Source: Alphaproteobacteria bacterium (GTDB lineage: Bacteria; Pseudomonadota; Alphaproteobacteria; Sphingomonadales; Sphingomonadaceae). From it: a stretch of DNA of 17,902 bases. Under the pieces are notes generated by a model that was not told where the DNA came from, made no database searches, and saw only the letters and a list, made by a program, of their open reading frames with translations. The position numbers and the translations under genes are program-made. The DNA is taken from the NCBI GenBank assembly GCA_018830415.1, contig JAHJSJ010000028.1, positions 1 through 17,902 of the forward strand. Direction: 5' to 3'. Shown one piece after another: positions 7,797 to 15,783 of the stretch; the stretch's first letter is position 1, and each line of letters starts with the position of its first letter.

Positions 7797-7828
7797 TGCA
7801 AAGGTGGCTCCGTAGCAGGATAACGCGG

Positions 7829-8434
7829 TTACGCGCTATCTCCTTCTGCTTCGGCATCATCGGGATCAAACCGCATCGCTTCTTCCAGTGCATCGTCGAC
7901 CGGATCGAGCAACCCCGCGGCGCGCAATTCGTCGATTCCCGGCAGGTCGCGGCGGCTGGCAAGGCCGAAATGGTCGAGGAATTCGGGCGTGGTGGCATAG
8001 ATCACCGGGCGGCCCGGCACTTCGCGGCGGCCCGCCAGCCTGACCCAGCCTGCCTCCATCAGCACGTCCAATGTCCCTGCGCTGGTCTGCACCCCGCGAA
8101 TCGATTCGATTTCAGCGCGGCTGACCGGCTCGTGATAAGCGATGATCGCCAGCACTTCGGTCGCCGCGCGGCTTAACCGGCGCACCTGTTCCTTTTCGCG
8201 CCGCAGCAGGTGGGCAAGATCGGGCGCGGTTTCAAAATGCCAGCGCCCGCCGCGCTCAACCAGATGCACCCCGCGCGTGGCATACTGCGCGGCGAGCGCG
8301 GTCAGCGCATCGCGCAGTTCGGCAGGCTCAACCCCGCCCAGATGCACGGCCAGCGCGGCAATGGTCATGGGTTCGTCTGACGCGAACAGGGTCGCCTCAA
8401 CCGCGCGTTCCAGCGTTCCGGGTGCGCTACTCAT
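7829..8434 (-). CDS. scpB: segregation and condensation protein ScpB
   Basis: Winged-helix (kite) subunit that dimerises, binds ScpA and forms the SMC–ScpAB condensin, which compacts and separates daughter chromosomes; cytoplasmic, nucleoid-associated. 201 residues from ATG 8434. Seen: [21 protein letters not shown] at the N-terminus, the [29 protein letters not shown] block (the strongest ScpB signature) at about residues 88-117, [13 protein letters not shown], and an acidic tail. Start: ATG 8434 shares ATGA with the scpA stop and has AGGAAG seven bases upstream; GTG 8440 is less likely. The 4-base overlap suggests ScpA and ScpB are made in a coupled ratio. The smc gene is not in the window. 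Confidence 0.96.
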   Translation of the reverse strand: MSSAPGTLERAVEATLFASDEPMTIAALAVHLGGVEPAELRDALTALAAQYATRGVHLVERGGRWHFETAPDLAHLLRREKEQVRRLSRAATEVLAIIAYHEPVSRAEIESIRGVQTSAGTLDVLMEAGWVRLAGRREVPGRPVIYATTPEFLDHFGLASRRDLPGIDELRAAGLLDPVDDALEEAMRFDPDDAEAEGDSA

Positions 8435-9222
8435 GGGCACGCTTCCTGCTTCAACCGCCGGATGCGCAAGGGCGCGAAGGCCGCGTCCTGCGCCAATTCC
8501 GCCCGCCCCCGCCGCGCCAGTTCCAGCGCCGCGACAAAGCTCGATGCCAATGCCGAGCGCCGCAACGCCAGTTCAGCATGGGGCGGCAGAAAATCGCGGA
8601 TATCCATCCAGTCGAGCGTCACACCCAGCATCGCCGATACCCGTTCGAGCGCGGAATCGAGTGTCATCACCGGGCGATTGGCAACGTGATAGATGCGCGG
8701 CGCGGTGCGCGCTTTCACCTGCCCATAGGCCTGGATCAGCGCGAACATATCGCTGCGCCACACGGTCTTGCGATCGGTGCGCAGGCCTTCGGGCGCGCCC
8801 CGCACAAACACATCGCGCCCGATCCGGTCACGCCCCATCAGCCGCGCCGCCGCCTCACGCATCGCGCCGAGCCGTTGCAGGCGCAATTGCAGGCGCAGCG
8901 CCAGTTCTTCGGGCGAAGGGTCTTCCTGCTCGGCCTTGGGCAGCAGCATCGCCGATTTGAGGTAGGCGAGCCACGCCGCCATCACGAGGTAATCGGCCGC
9001 CAATTCCAACCTGAGCGCGCCCGCCCGTTCGATATAGCTCAGGTATTGATCGACCAGCGCGAGGATCGAAATCTGCCTGAGATCGACCTTCTGCCGCCGC
9101 GCCAGATCGAGCAGCAGGTCGAGCGGGCCTTCCCAGCCATCGAGTTCGAGATAGAGCGCATCACTATCGGGCCTGGCATTATCCGCCTGCGGGAACATGA
9201 AAGGCTCGGCCACCTCGTTCAT
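8431..9222 (-). CDS. scpA: segregation and condensation protein ScpA
   Basis: Kleisin subunit linking SMC heads and binding ScpB in bacterial condensin. 263 residues. Seen: the kleisin N-terminal pattern LELDGWEGPLDLLLDLARRQ with KVDLRQISILALVDQYL at about residues 26-60, the helix ELAADYLVMAAWLAYLKSAML, a middle region rich in Arg/Glu, and a C-terminal winged-helix part ending in [14 protein letters not shown] 9222 overlaps the nagZ stop as ATGA, and its own TGA overlaps the scpB ATG the same way, so nagZ, scpA and scpB form one translationally coupled run. This order is widespread in alphaproteobacteria. Confidence 0.96.
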   Translation of the reverse strand: MNEVAEPFMFPQADNARPDSDALYLELDGWEGPLDLLLDLARRQKVDLRQISILALVDQYLSYIERAGALRLELAADYLVMAAWLAYLKSAMLLPKAEQEDPSPEELALRLQLRLQRLGAMREAAARLMGRDRIGRDVFVRGAPEGLRTDRKTVWRSDMFALIQAYGQVKARTAPRIYHVANRPVMTLDSALERVSAMLGVTLDWMDIRDFLPPHAELALRRSALASSFVAALELARRGRAELAQDAAFAPLRIRRLKQEACP

Positions 9223-10241
9223 GCCGCCGCTCCCGTCAGCGCCAGCAATTCATCGCGTTTCGCCAGCAATTCGGCATGTTCGGGCGCAATCCCGGGGGCA
9301 ATCCGCGTGCCCGCCAGCGCCCGGTCAAGCCGGTTGGTGGTGGTTTCGGGCATGGTGGGCAGCGCTGCGCAAATATCCTCCATATCCGCCATTTTCGCCC
9401 AGCAATTGAGGATGATATCGCAACCCGCAGCATGGGCGCGGGCGGCGCGTTCGGGGATCGATCCGCCCAGCGCCTCCATGTCGATATCATCGGTCAGCAG
9501 CAGGCCATCGAACCCGATTTGCCCGCGGATGACATCGCGGATGATGGCGGGCGATAGCGTCGCCGGGTTTTGCGCATCCCACACCGGGAACAGCAAATGC
9601 CCGGTCATGCCGATAAGCGCCTGATTAAGCTTGCGGAACGGGGCGATGTCTGCCTCCAGATCCTCGGCGCTCGCGGTTACGACCGGCATCGCCTTGTGGG
9701 TATCGACATTGCTGCGCCCGTGGCCCGGCATATGTTTGATGCACCCGACCACCCCGCCTCCGGCCAGCCCATCGATGATCGCGCGGCCCAAGGCGGCGAC
9801 CTGCATCGGATCGCGGCCCAGCGCGCGGTCTCCGATCACATCATGTGCACCGGGAAAGCGCAGGTCTAACGGGGGGTGATAATCGACCGTAATCCCCATC
9901 GCCGACAGTTCCTGGCCCATCGCGGTGGCATTGGCGCGGGCCGCCTCTATCGCGCTGGCCGGGGCCAGTTCATACAACCTATCAAAGGCTTCACCGCTGG
10001 GATAGGCCGACCACAGCGGCGGACGCAGCCGCGCGACGCGCCCCCCTTCCTGATCGATCGACACCAGCAGGTGGTCGCGCCCATGGATGCTGCGCAGGTC
10101 ATCGGTCAGGCTGCGCAATTGTTCAGGACTGGCGCAATTACGCCCGAACAGGATATAGCCCGCCGGATCAGCATCGCGGAAAAACGCGCGCTCGTCTGCC
10201 GTTAGTTGCGGGCCGCTGAGGCCGAAGATTGCCGGAATCAT
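9219..10241 (-). CDS. nagZ: beta-N-acetylhexosaminidase (GH3), peptidoglycan recycling
   Basis: Cytoplasmic glycoside hydrolase family 3 enzyme that removes GlcNAc from GlcNAc-anhydromuropeptides during cell-wall recycling, a step that can feed AmpR/AmpC signalling. 340 residues from ATG 10241, normal for NagZ. Seen: DPAGYILFGRN, the sugar-binding SIDQEGGRVARL (61-72), the signature IKHMPGHGRSNVDTH (168-182) whose Asp180/His182 match the family's general-acid dyad, and LLLTDDIDMEAL with the nucleophile at one of the adjacent Asp251/Asp252. No signal peptide. GTG 10247 is an alternative start two codons upstream; neither has a strong Shine-Dalgarno. A hairpin (10290-10316) lies between it and the SPOR gene. 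The 3' end overlaps scpA by four bases. Confidence 0.95.
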   Translation of the reverse strand: MIPAIFGLSGPQLTADERAFFRDADPAGYILFGRNCASPEQLRSLTDDLRSIHGRDHLLVSIDQEGGRVARLRPPLWSAYPSGEAFDRLYELAPASAIEAARANATAMGQELSAMGITVDYHPPLDLRFPGAHDVIGDRALGRDPMQVAALGRAIIDGLAGGGVVGCIKHMPGHGRSNVDTHKAMPVVTASAEDLEADIAPFRKLNQALIGMTGHLLFPVWDAQNPATLSPAIIRDVIRGQIGFDGLLLTDDIDMEALGGSIPERAARAHAAGCDIILNCWAKMADMEDICAALPTMPETTTNRLDRALAGTRIAPGIAPEHAELLAKRDELLALTGAAA

Positions 10242-10289
10242 CTGCACAAAATCGCAGGCTAGCGCGGAGCAAGCAAGGGCAAGGGGGTG

Positions 10290-10316
10290 TCTAGGGCGGG
10301 GAAAAGCCGCCTCAGA
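10290..10316 (-). other. imperfect hairpin between SPOR gene and nagZ
   Basis: TCTAGGGCGG (10290-10299) and CCGCCTCAGA (10307-10316) pair over 8 of 10 positions around a 7-base loop. It sits in the 93-base gap, the longest break before the nagZ–scpAB run, and could lower or process transcription there. There is no T-run on the minus strand. The rest of the gap shows nothing clear. Confidence 0.3.
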
Positions 10317-10334
10317 GCGCCTTTGACGCCGCCC

Positions 10335-11027
10335 TTACTTGATCTGGCAGTCGAGCCCGTCAGATTTCAGCGCCGCGCACAGCTGTTCGGCTGCGGCCCG
10401 ATCCGGTGCCACCGCCTGCAAGCGATAGACCGTGCCGATATCGACCTTGCCTTCGACCACCCGGTGTTTCACGCCCGCCAGCTTGTCAGTGCGGCGCGAC
10501 AGGTCGTTCCACCCCTGTTCGGCCCGCGCGCGGGTGCCATAGGCGGCGAGCTGCACGCCGACGCCGGTGAGGGCGGCAGGCGCGCTGGCAGGAACAGCAT
10601 CCGTGCTCGATACTGTTGAAATCGACGGTTTGGGCGCTGTTGTTGCCGCAGGCGCATCCTTGGTCGCCACCACCGCCGGGCGTGTGCCGCCTTCACCCAC
10701 CACGGGGGCAACATTGCCGGTTCCGGCAAAGGTCTTGCCGCCGGGGTTTTCGGGACGCTCCTTGATCGGCCCGGCGGGGGCTTTGATCACGCTGCCATCG
10801 GCCACCAGATCACCGCCAGCCGCCTTGTTCGTGAAGAACCACACGCCGCCAACAACCGCGCCCAGCAACAACACCAACGCCGCGGCAAAGCCGAGGATCT
10901 GCGCCTTATCCAGCCCGCCCGCGCCATCATCATCCTCATCGGATTCGAGCCACGGCAGGCTATCGGTGTCGGCAAGGTCAAGTTTGCCGTCAGCCTCGTT
11001 CAGTTCTTCATATTCAGCATCGATCAT
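10335..11027 (-). CDS. SPOR-domain membrane protein
   Basis: 230 residues, predicted type II inner-membrane protein. Seen in order: an acidic cytoplasmic N-terminus (residues 1-40, many Asp/Glu), one membrane segment at about 43-65 (ILGFAAALVLLLGAVVGGVW), a Pro/Ala/Thr-rich periplasmic linker (about 70-150), and a C-terminal SPOR domain (about 155-230) with VGVQLAAYGTRARAEQGW and YRLQAVAPDRAAAEQLCAAL. Cys217 and Cys227 (SPOR) may form a disulfide. Known: SPOR domains bind peptidoglycan stripped of stem peptides by division amidases, placing proteins at the septum. The layout is like DedD/FtsN, but there is no evidence for essential FtsN function. It lies 31 bases after argS and upstream of nagZ, as in many alphaproteobacteria. 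Confidence 0.88.
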   Translation of the reverse strand: MIDAEYEELNEADGKLDLADTDSLPWLESDEDDDGAGGLDKAQILGFAAALVLLLGAVVGGVWFFTNKAAGGDLVADGSVIKAPAGPIKERPENPGGKTFAGTGNVAPVVGEGGTRPAVVATKDAPAATTAPKPSISTVSSTDAVPASAPAALTGVGVQLAAYGTRARAEQGWNDLSRRTDKLAGVKHRVVEGKVDIGTVYRLQAVAPDRAAAEQLCAALKSDGLDCQIK

Positions 11028-11058
11028 GGCGAACCTCGTGGCCTTCCCCCAAAAACGG

Positions 11059-12822
11059 CTACATCGTCTCTACAGCTTGGACGCCCAACACGCCAAGCCC
11101 ATTGCGGATCACTTGCCCGATTGCCGTGCCAAGGAAAAGCCTTGCCGCAGTCAGCTGCGCATCCTGTTCCACGATGAACCGCTTTTCAACGCGGTCATTA
11201 CCCAGGTTCCAGAAGGCATGGAGGTCGCCTGCCAGATCATAGAGGTAGAACGCAATCCGGTGCGGTTCGCGCGCGCGGGCGGCAGCCTCGATTTCGCGCG
11301 GGAATTGCGCGGCGCGGCGGATCAGCGCGATTTCTTCGTCCCCCAACCGGTCGATCGCGGCTGGATCGGGCGCGAACCCGGCCTCCGCCGCCTTGCGCAG
11401 CGTCGATTGAATCCGCGCATGGGCATATTGCACATAGAACACCGGATTGTCCTTTGACGCTTCGACCACCTTAACGAAGTCGAACTCCATCTGCGCTTCG
11501 GGCTTGCGGGTCAGCATGGTGAAACGCACCACATCCCTCCCCGCTTTCCCGCCACCCACTTCATCGACCATGTCGGCGATGGTGATGAAATTGCCCGAGC
11601 GTTTGGACATTTTCGCCGGTTCGCCGCCGCGCATCAGCTGCACCATCTGCACCAGCTTGACGTCGAACGGGATCGGGCGGCCTTCGCCTTCGGATAGCGC
11701 CGCGACCGCCGCCTTGATCCGCTTGACCGTGCCCGCGTGATCCGCGCCCCAGATGTCGATCAGTTCATCGGCGGTTTCGGCCTTTTGCATGTGGTAGGCG
11801 AGATCGGCGCCGAAATATGTCCACGCGCCGTTCGACTTCCTGATCGGGCGATCCTGATCGTCACCGAACTTCGTCGAGCGGAACAGCGGCAGTTCGACCG
11901 GCTCCCAATCTTCGGGCGGGGCCTTGCCCTTGGGGGCTTCCAACTCGCCATCGTAAACCAGATCATGCGCACGCAGCCAGCCTTCCGCCGCTTCGGGCTT
12001 GCCTGCCGCCTGCAACTCGGCCTCTGACGCAAAAATATCGTGATGGATGCCCAGCATCGCGAGATCGGATTTGATCAGTTCCATCATCCGCGCCACGGCT
12101 TGCTTGCGGAACAATGGCAGCCATTCATCCTCTGGCGCAGTGCGATATTGGTCGCCGAACTCCGCGGCCAGCGCCGCGCCCACCGGTTTCAGATAATCGC
12201 CGGGATAAAGCCCATCGGGGACCGCGCCGATATCATCACCCAGCGCCTCACGATATCTGAGGTGCACCGAGCGCGCGAGCACATCGACCTGCCCGCCCGC
12301 ATCATTGATGTAATATTCACGGATCACGCGGTGCCCGGCCCATTCGAGCAAGGAGGCCAGCGCATCGCCCACCACCGCGCCGCGGCAATGGCCCATGTGC
12401 ATCGGCCCGGTCGGGTTGGCCGAAACATATTCGACATTGACCCGGCGGCCCTGCCCCATTGCGGAGCGGCCATATTGGTCGCCCATCGCGGCGATGGTTT
12501 TGAGCTCGGCCAGCCAAGCGCCCGGCGCAAGGCGCAGGTTGATAAACCCCGGCCCGGCAATGTCGGCGTTGGTGATCGCGGGAAAAGCGGCCAGCTTGCC
12601 CGTGATCGCCTCGGCCAGCGCGCGCGGATTGGTGCCCGCCCCTTTGGCCAGCACCATTGCGGCGTTGGTTGACAGATCGCCATGCGAAGCATCGCGCGGC
12701 GGTTCCAGCGTCACATTGGCGAAGGTTGTGCCCGCAGGCAGCACACCATCCGCGACCAGATCGGTCAGCACATTTTCGATCAGCGCCGCATAGGCACCAT
12801 AGAGGGTCTTGGGTTCGGTCAT
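11059..12822 (-). CDS. argS: arginyl-tRNA synthetase
   Basis: Class I aminoacyl-tRNA synthetase that charges tRNA-Arg; cytoplasmic. 587 residues from ATG 12822. Seen: N-terminal additional (tRNA D-loop binding) domain including DASHGDLSTNAAM (44-56), the HIGH-type motif ANPTGPMHMGHCRGA (HMGH at 142-145), the EYYINDAGGQVD block, the KMSKS-type loop AKMSKRSGNF (404-408) and the C-terminal DALR anticodon-binding region from about residue 455 (NPVFYVQYAHARIQS). Start: ATG 12822 gives the expected N-terminus (MTEPKTLYGAY) with a weak GAGA site; the frame stays open upstream to a GTG/ATG-type start near 12909, but that extension is the translated palindromic repeat and not protein. It heads the argS–SPOR–nagZ–scpAB–tatABC cluster. 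A -10-like GATAAT lies at the complement of 12847-12852. Confidence 0.97.
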   Translation of the reverse strand: MTEPKTLYGAYAALIENVLTDLVADGVLPAGTTFANVTLEPPRDASHGDLSTNAAMVLAKGAGTNPRALAEAITGKLAAFPAITNADIAGPGFINLRLAPGAWLAELKTIAAMGDQYGRSAMGQGRRVNVEYVSANPTGPMHMGHCRGAVVGDALASLLEWAGHRVIREYYINDAGGQVDVLARSVHLRYREALGDDIGAVPDGLYPGDYLKPVGAALAAEFGDQYRTAPEDEWLPLFRKQAVARMMELIKSDLAMLGIHHDIFASEAELQAAGKPEAAEGWLRAHDLVYDGELEAPKGKAPPEDWEPVELPLFRSTKFGDDQDRPIRKSNGAWTYFGADLAYHMQKAETADELIDIWGADHAGTVKRIKAAVAALSEGEGRPIPFDVKLVQMVQLMRGGEPAKMSKRSGNFITIADMVDEVGGGKAGRDVVRFTMLTRKPEAQMEFDFVKVVEASKDNPVFYVQYAHARIQSTLRKAAEAGFAPDPAAIDRLGDEEIALIRRAAQFPREIEAAARAREPHRIAFYLYDLAGDLHAFWNLGNDRVEKRFIVEQDAQLTAARLFLGTAIGQVIRNGLGVLGVQAVETM

Positions 12823-12846
12823 CGGGTTCTCGTGCGGAAGGCGCAG

Positions 12847-12852
12847 ATTATC
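12847..12852 (-). promoter_or_regulatory. possible argS -10 box
   Basis: GATAAT on the minus strand, one base off TATAAT and 24 bases before the argS ATG. No -35 stands out at 16-18 bases; a TTGACC lies too far upstream, inside the palindrome at 12876-12896. Confidence 0.3.
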
Positions 12853-12875
12853 GCGCTTGCAAGAAAGGAAGCGGG

Positions 12876-12896
12876 GTCCCGGGTCAAGCCCGGGAC
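12876..12896. repeat. palindromic intergenic repeat (PGLDPGP type)
   Basis: Perfect 8-base arms GTCCCGGG and CCCGGGAC around TCAAG. Translated on minus it reads RPGLDPGPRF, a phrase familiar from over-extended gene calls in alphaproteobacteria, where this CCCGGGTCAAGCCCGGG-like palindrome is dispersed between genes. Seen: the palindrome. From general knowledge: its dispersal. It marks the extension of argS upstream of 12822 as non-coding. Confidence 0.6.
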
Positions 12897-12904
12897 GGAG
12901 TAAG

Positions 12905-13015
12905 TGCAATTAGCAAACGATCACGAAGTGACCGCAAGGCCGACCGGCCGCCCGCAGGTGCTCCGACGCAAAGCGGCGGAAACGCACTGAGGACGAAGGC
13001 GCGGAGGCGCCTTCG
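12905..13015. repeat. repeat-like structured intergenic DNA
   Basis: The gap between argS and the lipoprotein gene holds GC-rich DNA with several local symmetries (GGCCGACCGGCC at about 12936-12947) and ends in the strong hairpin at 12994-13015. It has no credible gene. Its look resembles multi-copy intergenic elements in Sphingomonadales, but the copy number cannot be judged here. Confidence 0.3.
12994..13015 (-). terminator. strong stem-loop after lipoprotein gene
   Basis: A perfect 9-bp stem CGAAGGCGC / GCGCCTTCG with a 4-base loop starts eight bases past the lipoprotein gene's stop codon. It is the most stable-looking hairpin in the window. No T-run follows on minus, so termination is likely but not proven; it may be part of the repeat-like element. 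Confidence 0.45.
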
Positions 13016-13023
13016 CAAACAAA

Positions 13024-13674
13024 CTACCGCGTTACATTATACGCCAGCTGGTCCTCGGTCAGCTGAAAGCCGACGAGCATTTCGAAGCGGGTGCGCGCAA
13101 TCGCGGCCTTCACTTCGGGATCGGCCAGCGGATCAAGCGCAGCTTCGGCATCCCCGGCACGGCGTTTTTTGGTGATCTTTTCACGGATATCGTCGGGCAA
13201 CGCGGCATCGGCACGGTTGATGAACGACCCGACCTTGCCAGCGGCGCTCGCGCGTTCCTGCCCATCGGCAAAGGTCAGGGTGACTTCGCCCACCCGCTTG
13301 CTCACCACCGCGCTGCCGCCGCGCAGCACAGTCACGAAATAGGGCAAGGTCACCGTGCGCGCGCCGCGCGTGTCGGTGCGGCGCGCGTTCACATCAAACG
13401 TCGCCTCGCTATACACTTGTTCGCCACTATCGTTGCAGGTGGCGCGCAGATTGGTCATTGCCGCGCTGATATCAAGACTGTCGATACTGCGATCATCGCC
13501 GCTGCGAAAGGTGGTGACATCGCCGGTATAGTCAGGGATGCCGACCGCCGGGCACAGCGTGAGCACGCTGGTGACGCCAACGCCCTGATCGACCACCAGA
13601 TCACCTTCCTTGGCGCAGCCAACAAGCGCCGCCATGACAGCAAGGGCAGAAAGTGAACGCATGCGAAGCATCAT
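13024..13674 (-). CDS. putative lipoprotein of unknown function
   Basis: 216 residues from ATG 13674. Seen: a lipoprotein signal (MMLRMRSLSALAVMAALVGC) with lipobox LVGC and acylated Cys20; Ala at +2 suggests sorting to the outer membrane. The mature part has few hydrophobic stretches and an apparent beta-rich middle (TVTLPYFVTVLRGGSAVVSK, then VGEVTLTF), followed by a basic KITKKRR segment and a helical C-terminus ending in AYNVTR. Cys39 and Cys77 could form a disulfide. I do not recognise a named domain. Start: ATG 13674 has AGGA nine bases upstream; ATG 13671 and 13662 are alternatives. It is divergent from ispH with a 102-base gap and is followed by a strong hairpin, so it is probably transcribed alone. 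Codon use resembles its neighbours, with no sign of transfer. Confidence 0.8.
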   Translation of the reverse strand: MMLRMRSLSALAVMAALVGCAKEGDLVVDQGVGVTSVLTLCPAVGIPDYTGDVTTFRSGDDRSIDSLDISAAMTNLRATCNDSGEQVYSEATFDVNARRTDTRGARTVTLPYFVTVLRGGSAVVSKRVGEVTLTFADGQERASAAGKVGSFINRADAALPDDIREKITKKRRAGDAEAALDPLADPEVKAAIARTRFEMLVGFQLTEDQLAYNVTR

Positions 13675-13708
13675 CAGAAGCCGTCCTATAATCCCAATCC
13701 GGTGCGCT

Positions 13709-13722
13709 GCTCTGTGCAGAGC
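13709..13722. promoter_or_regulatory. inverted repeat in divergent promoter region
   Basis: GCTCTG-TG-CAGAGC, 6-base arms with a 2-base centre, lies about 35 bases upstream of the lipoprotein gene and 55 upstream of ispH. It is a candidate operator for either gene; the tight spacer makes an RNA hairpin unlikely. Confidence 0.25.
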
Positions 13723-13737
13723 CATATCGCAACCGCG

Positions 13738-13768
13738 CTCTAGCGAGAGACACCGCAAAGCGCTAGAG
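13738..13768 (+). promoter_or_regulatory. inverted repeat touching ispH ribosome binding site
   Basis: Perfect 8-base arms CTCTAGCG (13738-13745) and CGCTAGAG (13761-13768) are 15 bases apart. The right arm covers the first half of the ispH Shine-Dalgarno AGAGGAAG (13765-13772), eight to ten bases before ATG 13777. If both arms are transcribed, the stem could hide part of the site; if transcription starts inside, the arms may be a protein site instead. Confidence 0.35.
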
Positions 13769-13776
13769 GAAGCGAC

Positions 13777-14769
13777 ATGAACGCGCCCTTTCCTGCCACC
13801 GCCCCCACCAACCGCGACACAGCCATTGCTTCGCGCCCCCCGCTCGACCTGCTGATCGCCGCCCCGCGCGGCTTCTGCGCCGGGGTCGACCGGGCAATCG
13901 AAATCGTTGAAAAGGCGATCGAACGCTACGGCGCTCCGGTCTATGTGCGGCACGAAATCGTCCACAACAAATATGTCGTCGATGAATTGAGGGCCAAGGG
14001 TGCGGTTTTCGTCGAGGAACTGGACGATGTGCCCGATGATGCCCCGGTGGTGTTCAGCGCGCACGGCGTGCCCAAAGCGGTTCCGGCCGAAGCAAGACGC
14101 CGCAAGCTGCTATATGTCGATGCCACCTGTCCGCTGGTTTCCAAGGTGCACCGACAGGCCGAACGCCAGATCGAAAAAGGCCGCCACATCATCTTCATCG
14201 GCCACGAAGGCCATCCTGAAGTGATCGGCACGATGGGTCAGGTCGATCCCGGACAGATGACGCTGGTCGAAACGATCGAGGATGTGGGCAAACTGGCGTT
14301 CGATTCGGACGAGCAATTGGCCTATCTCACCCAGACCACCTTGTCGGTCGATGACACGGCCGAAGTGATCGCGGCACTCGAACGGCGTTTCCCCAATATC
14401 AGCGGGCCTCGGGCAGAGGACATCTGCTACGCCACGTCGAACCGGCAGGCGGCGGTCAAGGATCTGGCACAGGATTGCGATCTGGTGCTGGTGATCGGCT
14501 CACCCAATTCGTCCAACGCGCTGCGGCTGGTCGAAGTCGCCGAACGGCTGGGTACGCCTGCCAAGCTGATCCAGCGCGCCAGCGAGATTGATTTTGCCTG
14601 GCTCGATGGGGTGAAAACTCTCGGCCTGACCGCTGGCGCATCGGCACCGGAAATTCTGGTGCGCGAAGTGGTTGACGCGCTGGGGCGCTATCGCCCGGTC
14701 GTGGAAAAAACCATCACCGCAGCGGAAGAAAAGATGGTGTTCAAACTGCCGCGCCAGCTGACCGAGTAA
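13777..14769 (+). CDS. ispH: 4-hydroxy-3-methylbut-2-enyl diphosphate reductase
   Basis: Last enzyme of the MEP isoprenoid pathway; reduces HMBPP to IPP and DMAPP using a 4Fe-4S cluster; cytoplasmic. 330 residues. Seen: the three cluster cysteines Cys34 (RGFCAGV), Cys118 (DATCPLV) and Cys217 (ICYATSNRQ); substrate-binding His63 (EIVHN) and His96 (SAHGV); the [11 protein letters not shown] loop (142-152); the [10 protein letters not shown] block near 250; TAGASAPE near the end. Length and motifs are typical, with a slightly longer N-terminus of about 20 residues. ATG 13777 follows AGAGGAAG. A leader inverted repeat overlaps this site. It is first in ispH–thrB–rnhA, with thrB 16 bases downstream. 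Confidence 0.97.
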   Translation: MNAPFPATAPTNRDTAIASRPPLDLLIAAPRGFCAGVDRAIEIVEKAIERYGAPVYVRHEIVHNKYVVDELRAKGAVFVEELDDVPDDAPVVFSAHGVPKAVPAEARRRKLLYVDATCPLVSKVHRQAERQIEKGRHIIFIGHEGHPEVIGTMGQVDPGQMTLVETIEDVGKLAFDSDEQLAYLTQTTLSVDDTAEVIAALERRFPNISGPRAEDICYATSNRQAAVKDLAQDCDLVLVIGSPNSSNALRLVEVAERLGTPAKLIQRASEIDFAWLDGVKTLGLTAGASAPEILVREVVDALGRYRPVVEKTITAAEEKMVFKLPRQLTE

Positions 14770-14785
14770 CGGCACGGCGCGCGCT

Positions 14786-15754
14786 ATGGCGGTTTATACG
14801 CACCTTGGGGCCGAAGAACTTGCCCTCCTGATCGCGCAATATGACGTGGGTGATCTGGTATCGGCCAAAGGCATTGCCGAAGGCGTGTCGAACTCCAACT
14901 GGCTGGTGGACACTACCGGCGTTGACGGGCGCGGCGCGCGGTTCATTTTGACGTTGTATGAACGACGGATCGAAACGGCTGATTTGCCCTACTTCCTCGA
15001 TCTGCTCGATCACCTGTCGGCCAAGGGGTGCCCGGTGCCGCGCACCATGCATGACCGGTCGGGCGCATCGTTCCGCATGATTGAAAACAAGGCCGCCGCG
15101 CTGATCGAATTCCTCCCCGGCGTCTCACCCACCCGGCCCACTGCAGAACAGGCGCGCAGCGTCGGCGCAGTGCTGGCGCAGATGCATCTGGCAGCGCGCG
15201 ATTTTCCGCGCACCCGCGCCAATGCGATGGACTTCACCGCTGCCGCCGCAATTCTGGATGCGTGCGGGGCGGAGCGGCTGGCGACAATCCACCCGCAGCT
15301 TCCGGCGATGCTGGATCACGCCCATGCGGCGGCGGCGCTCGATCTGGCCGCGCTGCCCGTATCGCAGACGCATACTGATCTGTTCCCGGACAATGTGCTG
15401 ATGCTGGGCGACCGGGTGACAGGCCTGATCGATTTTTACTTCGCCTGCACCGGGCCGATGGCGCTTGATCTGGCGGTGACCCATGCGGCGTGGTGTTTTG
15501 ATGGTGCGAACCGCTTTCAGCCCGAACTCGGCAGCGCGTTGATCGCGGGCTATGAAAGCATCCGCCCGCTGGAACCGGCGGAGCGCGCGCTATTTCCAGC
15601 GATTGCGAAGGGTGCTTGCCTGCGGTTTGTCGCCAGCCGCGCCGAAGATTGGCTGGACACGCCAAATGATGCGCTGGTCACGCGCAAGGATCCGATGCAA
15701 TTCGTCCAGCGATGGCACTTCTACGATAAACAGGGTGCCAAGCTGGTTGCCTAA
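14786..15754 (+). CDS. thrB: homoserine kinase (APH-fold type)
   Basis: Phosphorylates homoserine to O-phosphohomoserine, the step before threonine synthase; cytoplasmic. 322 residues. Seen: the choline/aminoglycoside kinase fold instead of the GHMP fold of E. coli ThrB: N-terminal [17 protein letters not shown] hinge (105-112), catalytic HTDLFPDN (His196, Asp198, Asn203), metal-binding Asp216 in LIDFYFA, and the C-terminal [26 protein letters not shown] is the usual start of this class. The gap to ispH is 16 bases and to rnhA 29, so one transcript is likely; there is no clear Shine-Dalgarno. The ispH–thrB–rnhA order supports homoserine kinase over other APH kinases. The threonine made downstream is the IlvA substrate. 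Confidence 0.94.
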   Translation: MAVYTHLGAEELALLIAQYDVGDLVSAKGIAEGVSNSNWLVDTTGVDGRGARFILTLYERRIETADLPYFLDLLDHLSAKGCPVPRTMHDRSGASFRMIENKAAALIEFLPGVSPTRPTAEQARSVGAVLAQMHLAARDFPRTRANAMDFTAAAAILDACGAERLATIHPQLPAMLDHAHAAAALDLAALPVSQTHTDLFPDNVLMLGDRVTGLIDFYFACTGPMALDLAVTHAAWCFDGANRFQPELGSALIAGYESIRPLEPAERALFPAIAKGACLRFVASRAEDWLDTPNDALVTRKDPMQFVQRWHFYDKQGAKLVA

Positions 15755-15783
15755 GCAGGCGAACCACGGCATGCCGCCAAGTG

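Noticed and set aside
8422..9624. 400-codon plus-strand frame opposite scpA and nagZ
   Set aside because: Antisense shadow; the opposite strand has clear ScpA and NagZ motifs.
12823..12909. 29-residue N-terminal extension of ArgS
   Set aside because: It translates the palindromic repeat (RPGLDPGPRF) and ArgS homologues begin at MTEP-like sequence.
12905..13023. Possible tRNA or small RNA gene from the GC-rich folds
   Set aside because: No cloverleaf, T-loop or CCA pattern could be found; the hairpins fit a repeat or terminator better.
13675..14064. Upstream extension of the lipoprotein frame into ispH
   Set aside because: It lies antisense to ispH and would bury the lipoprotein signal peptide.
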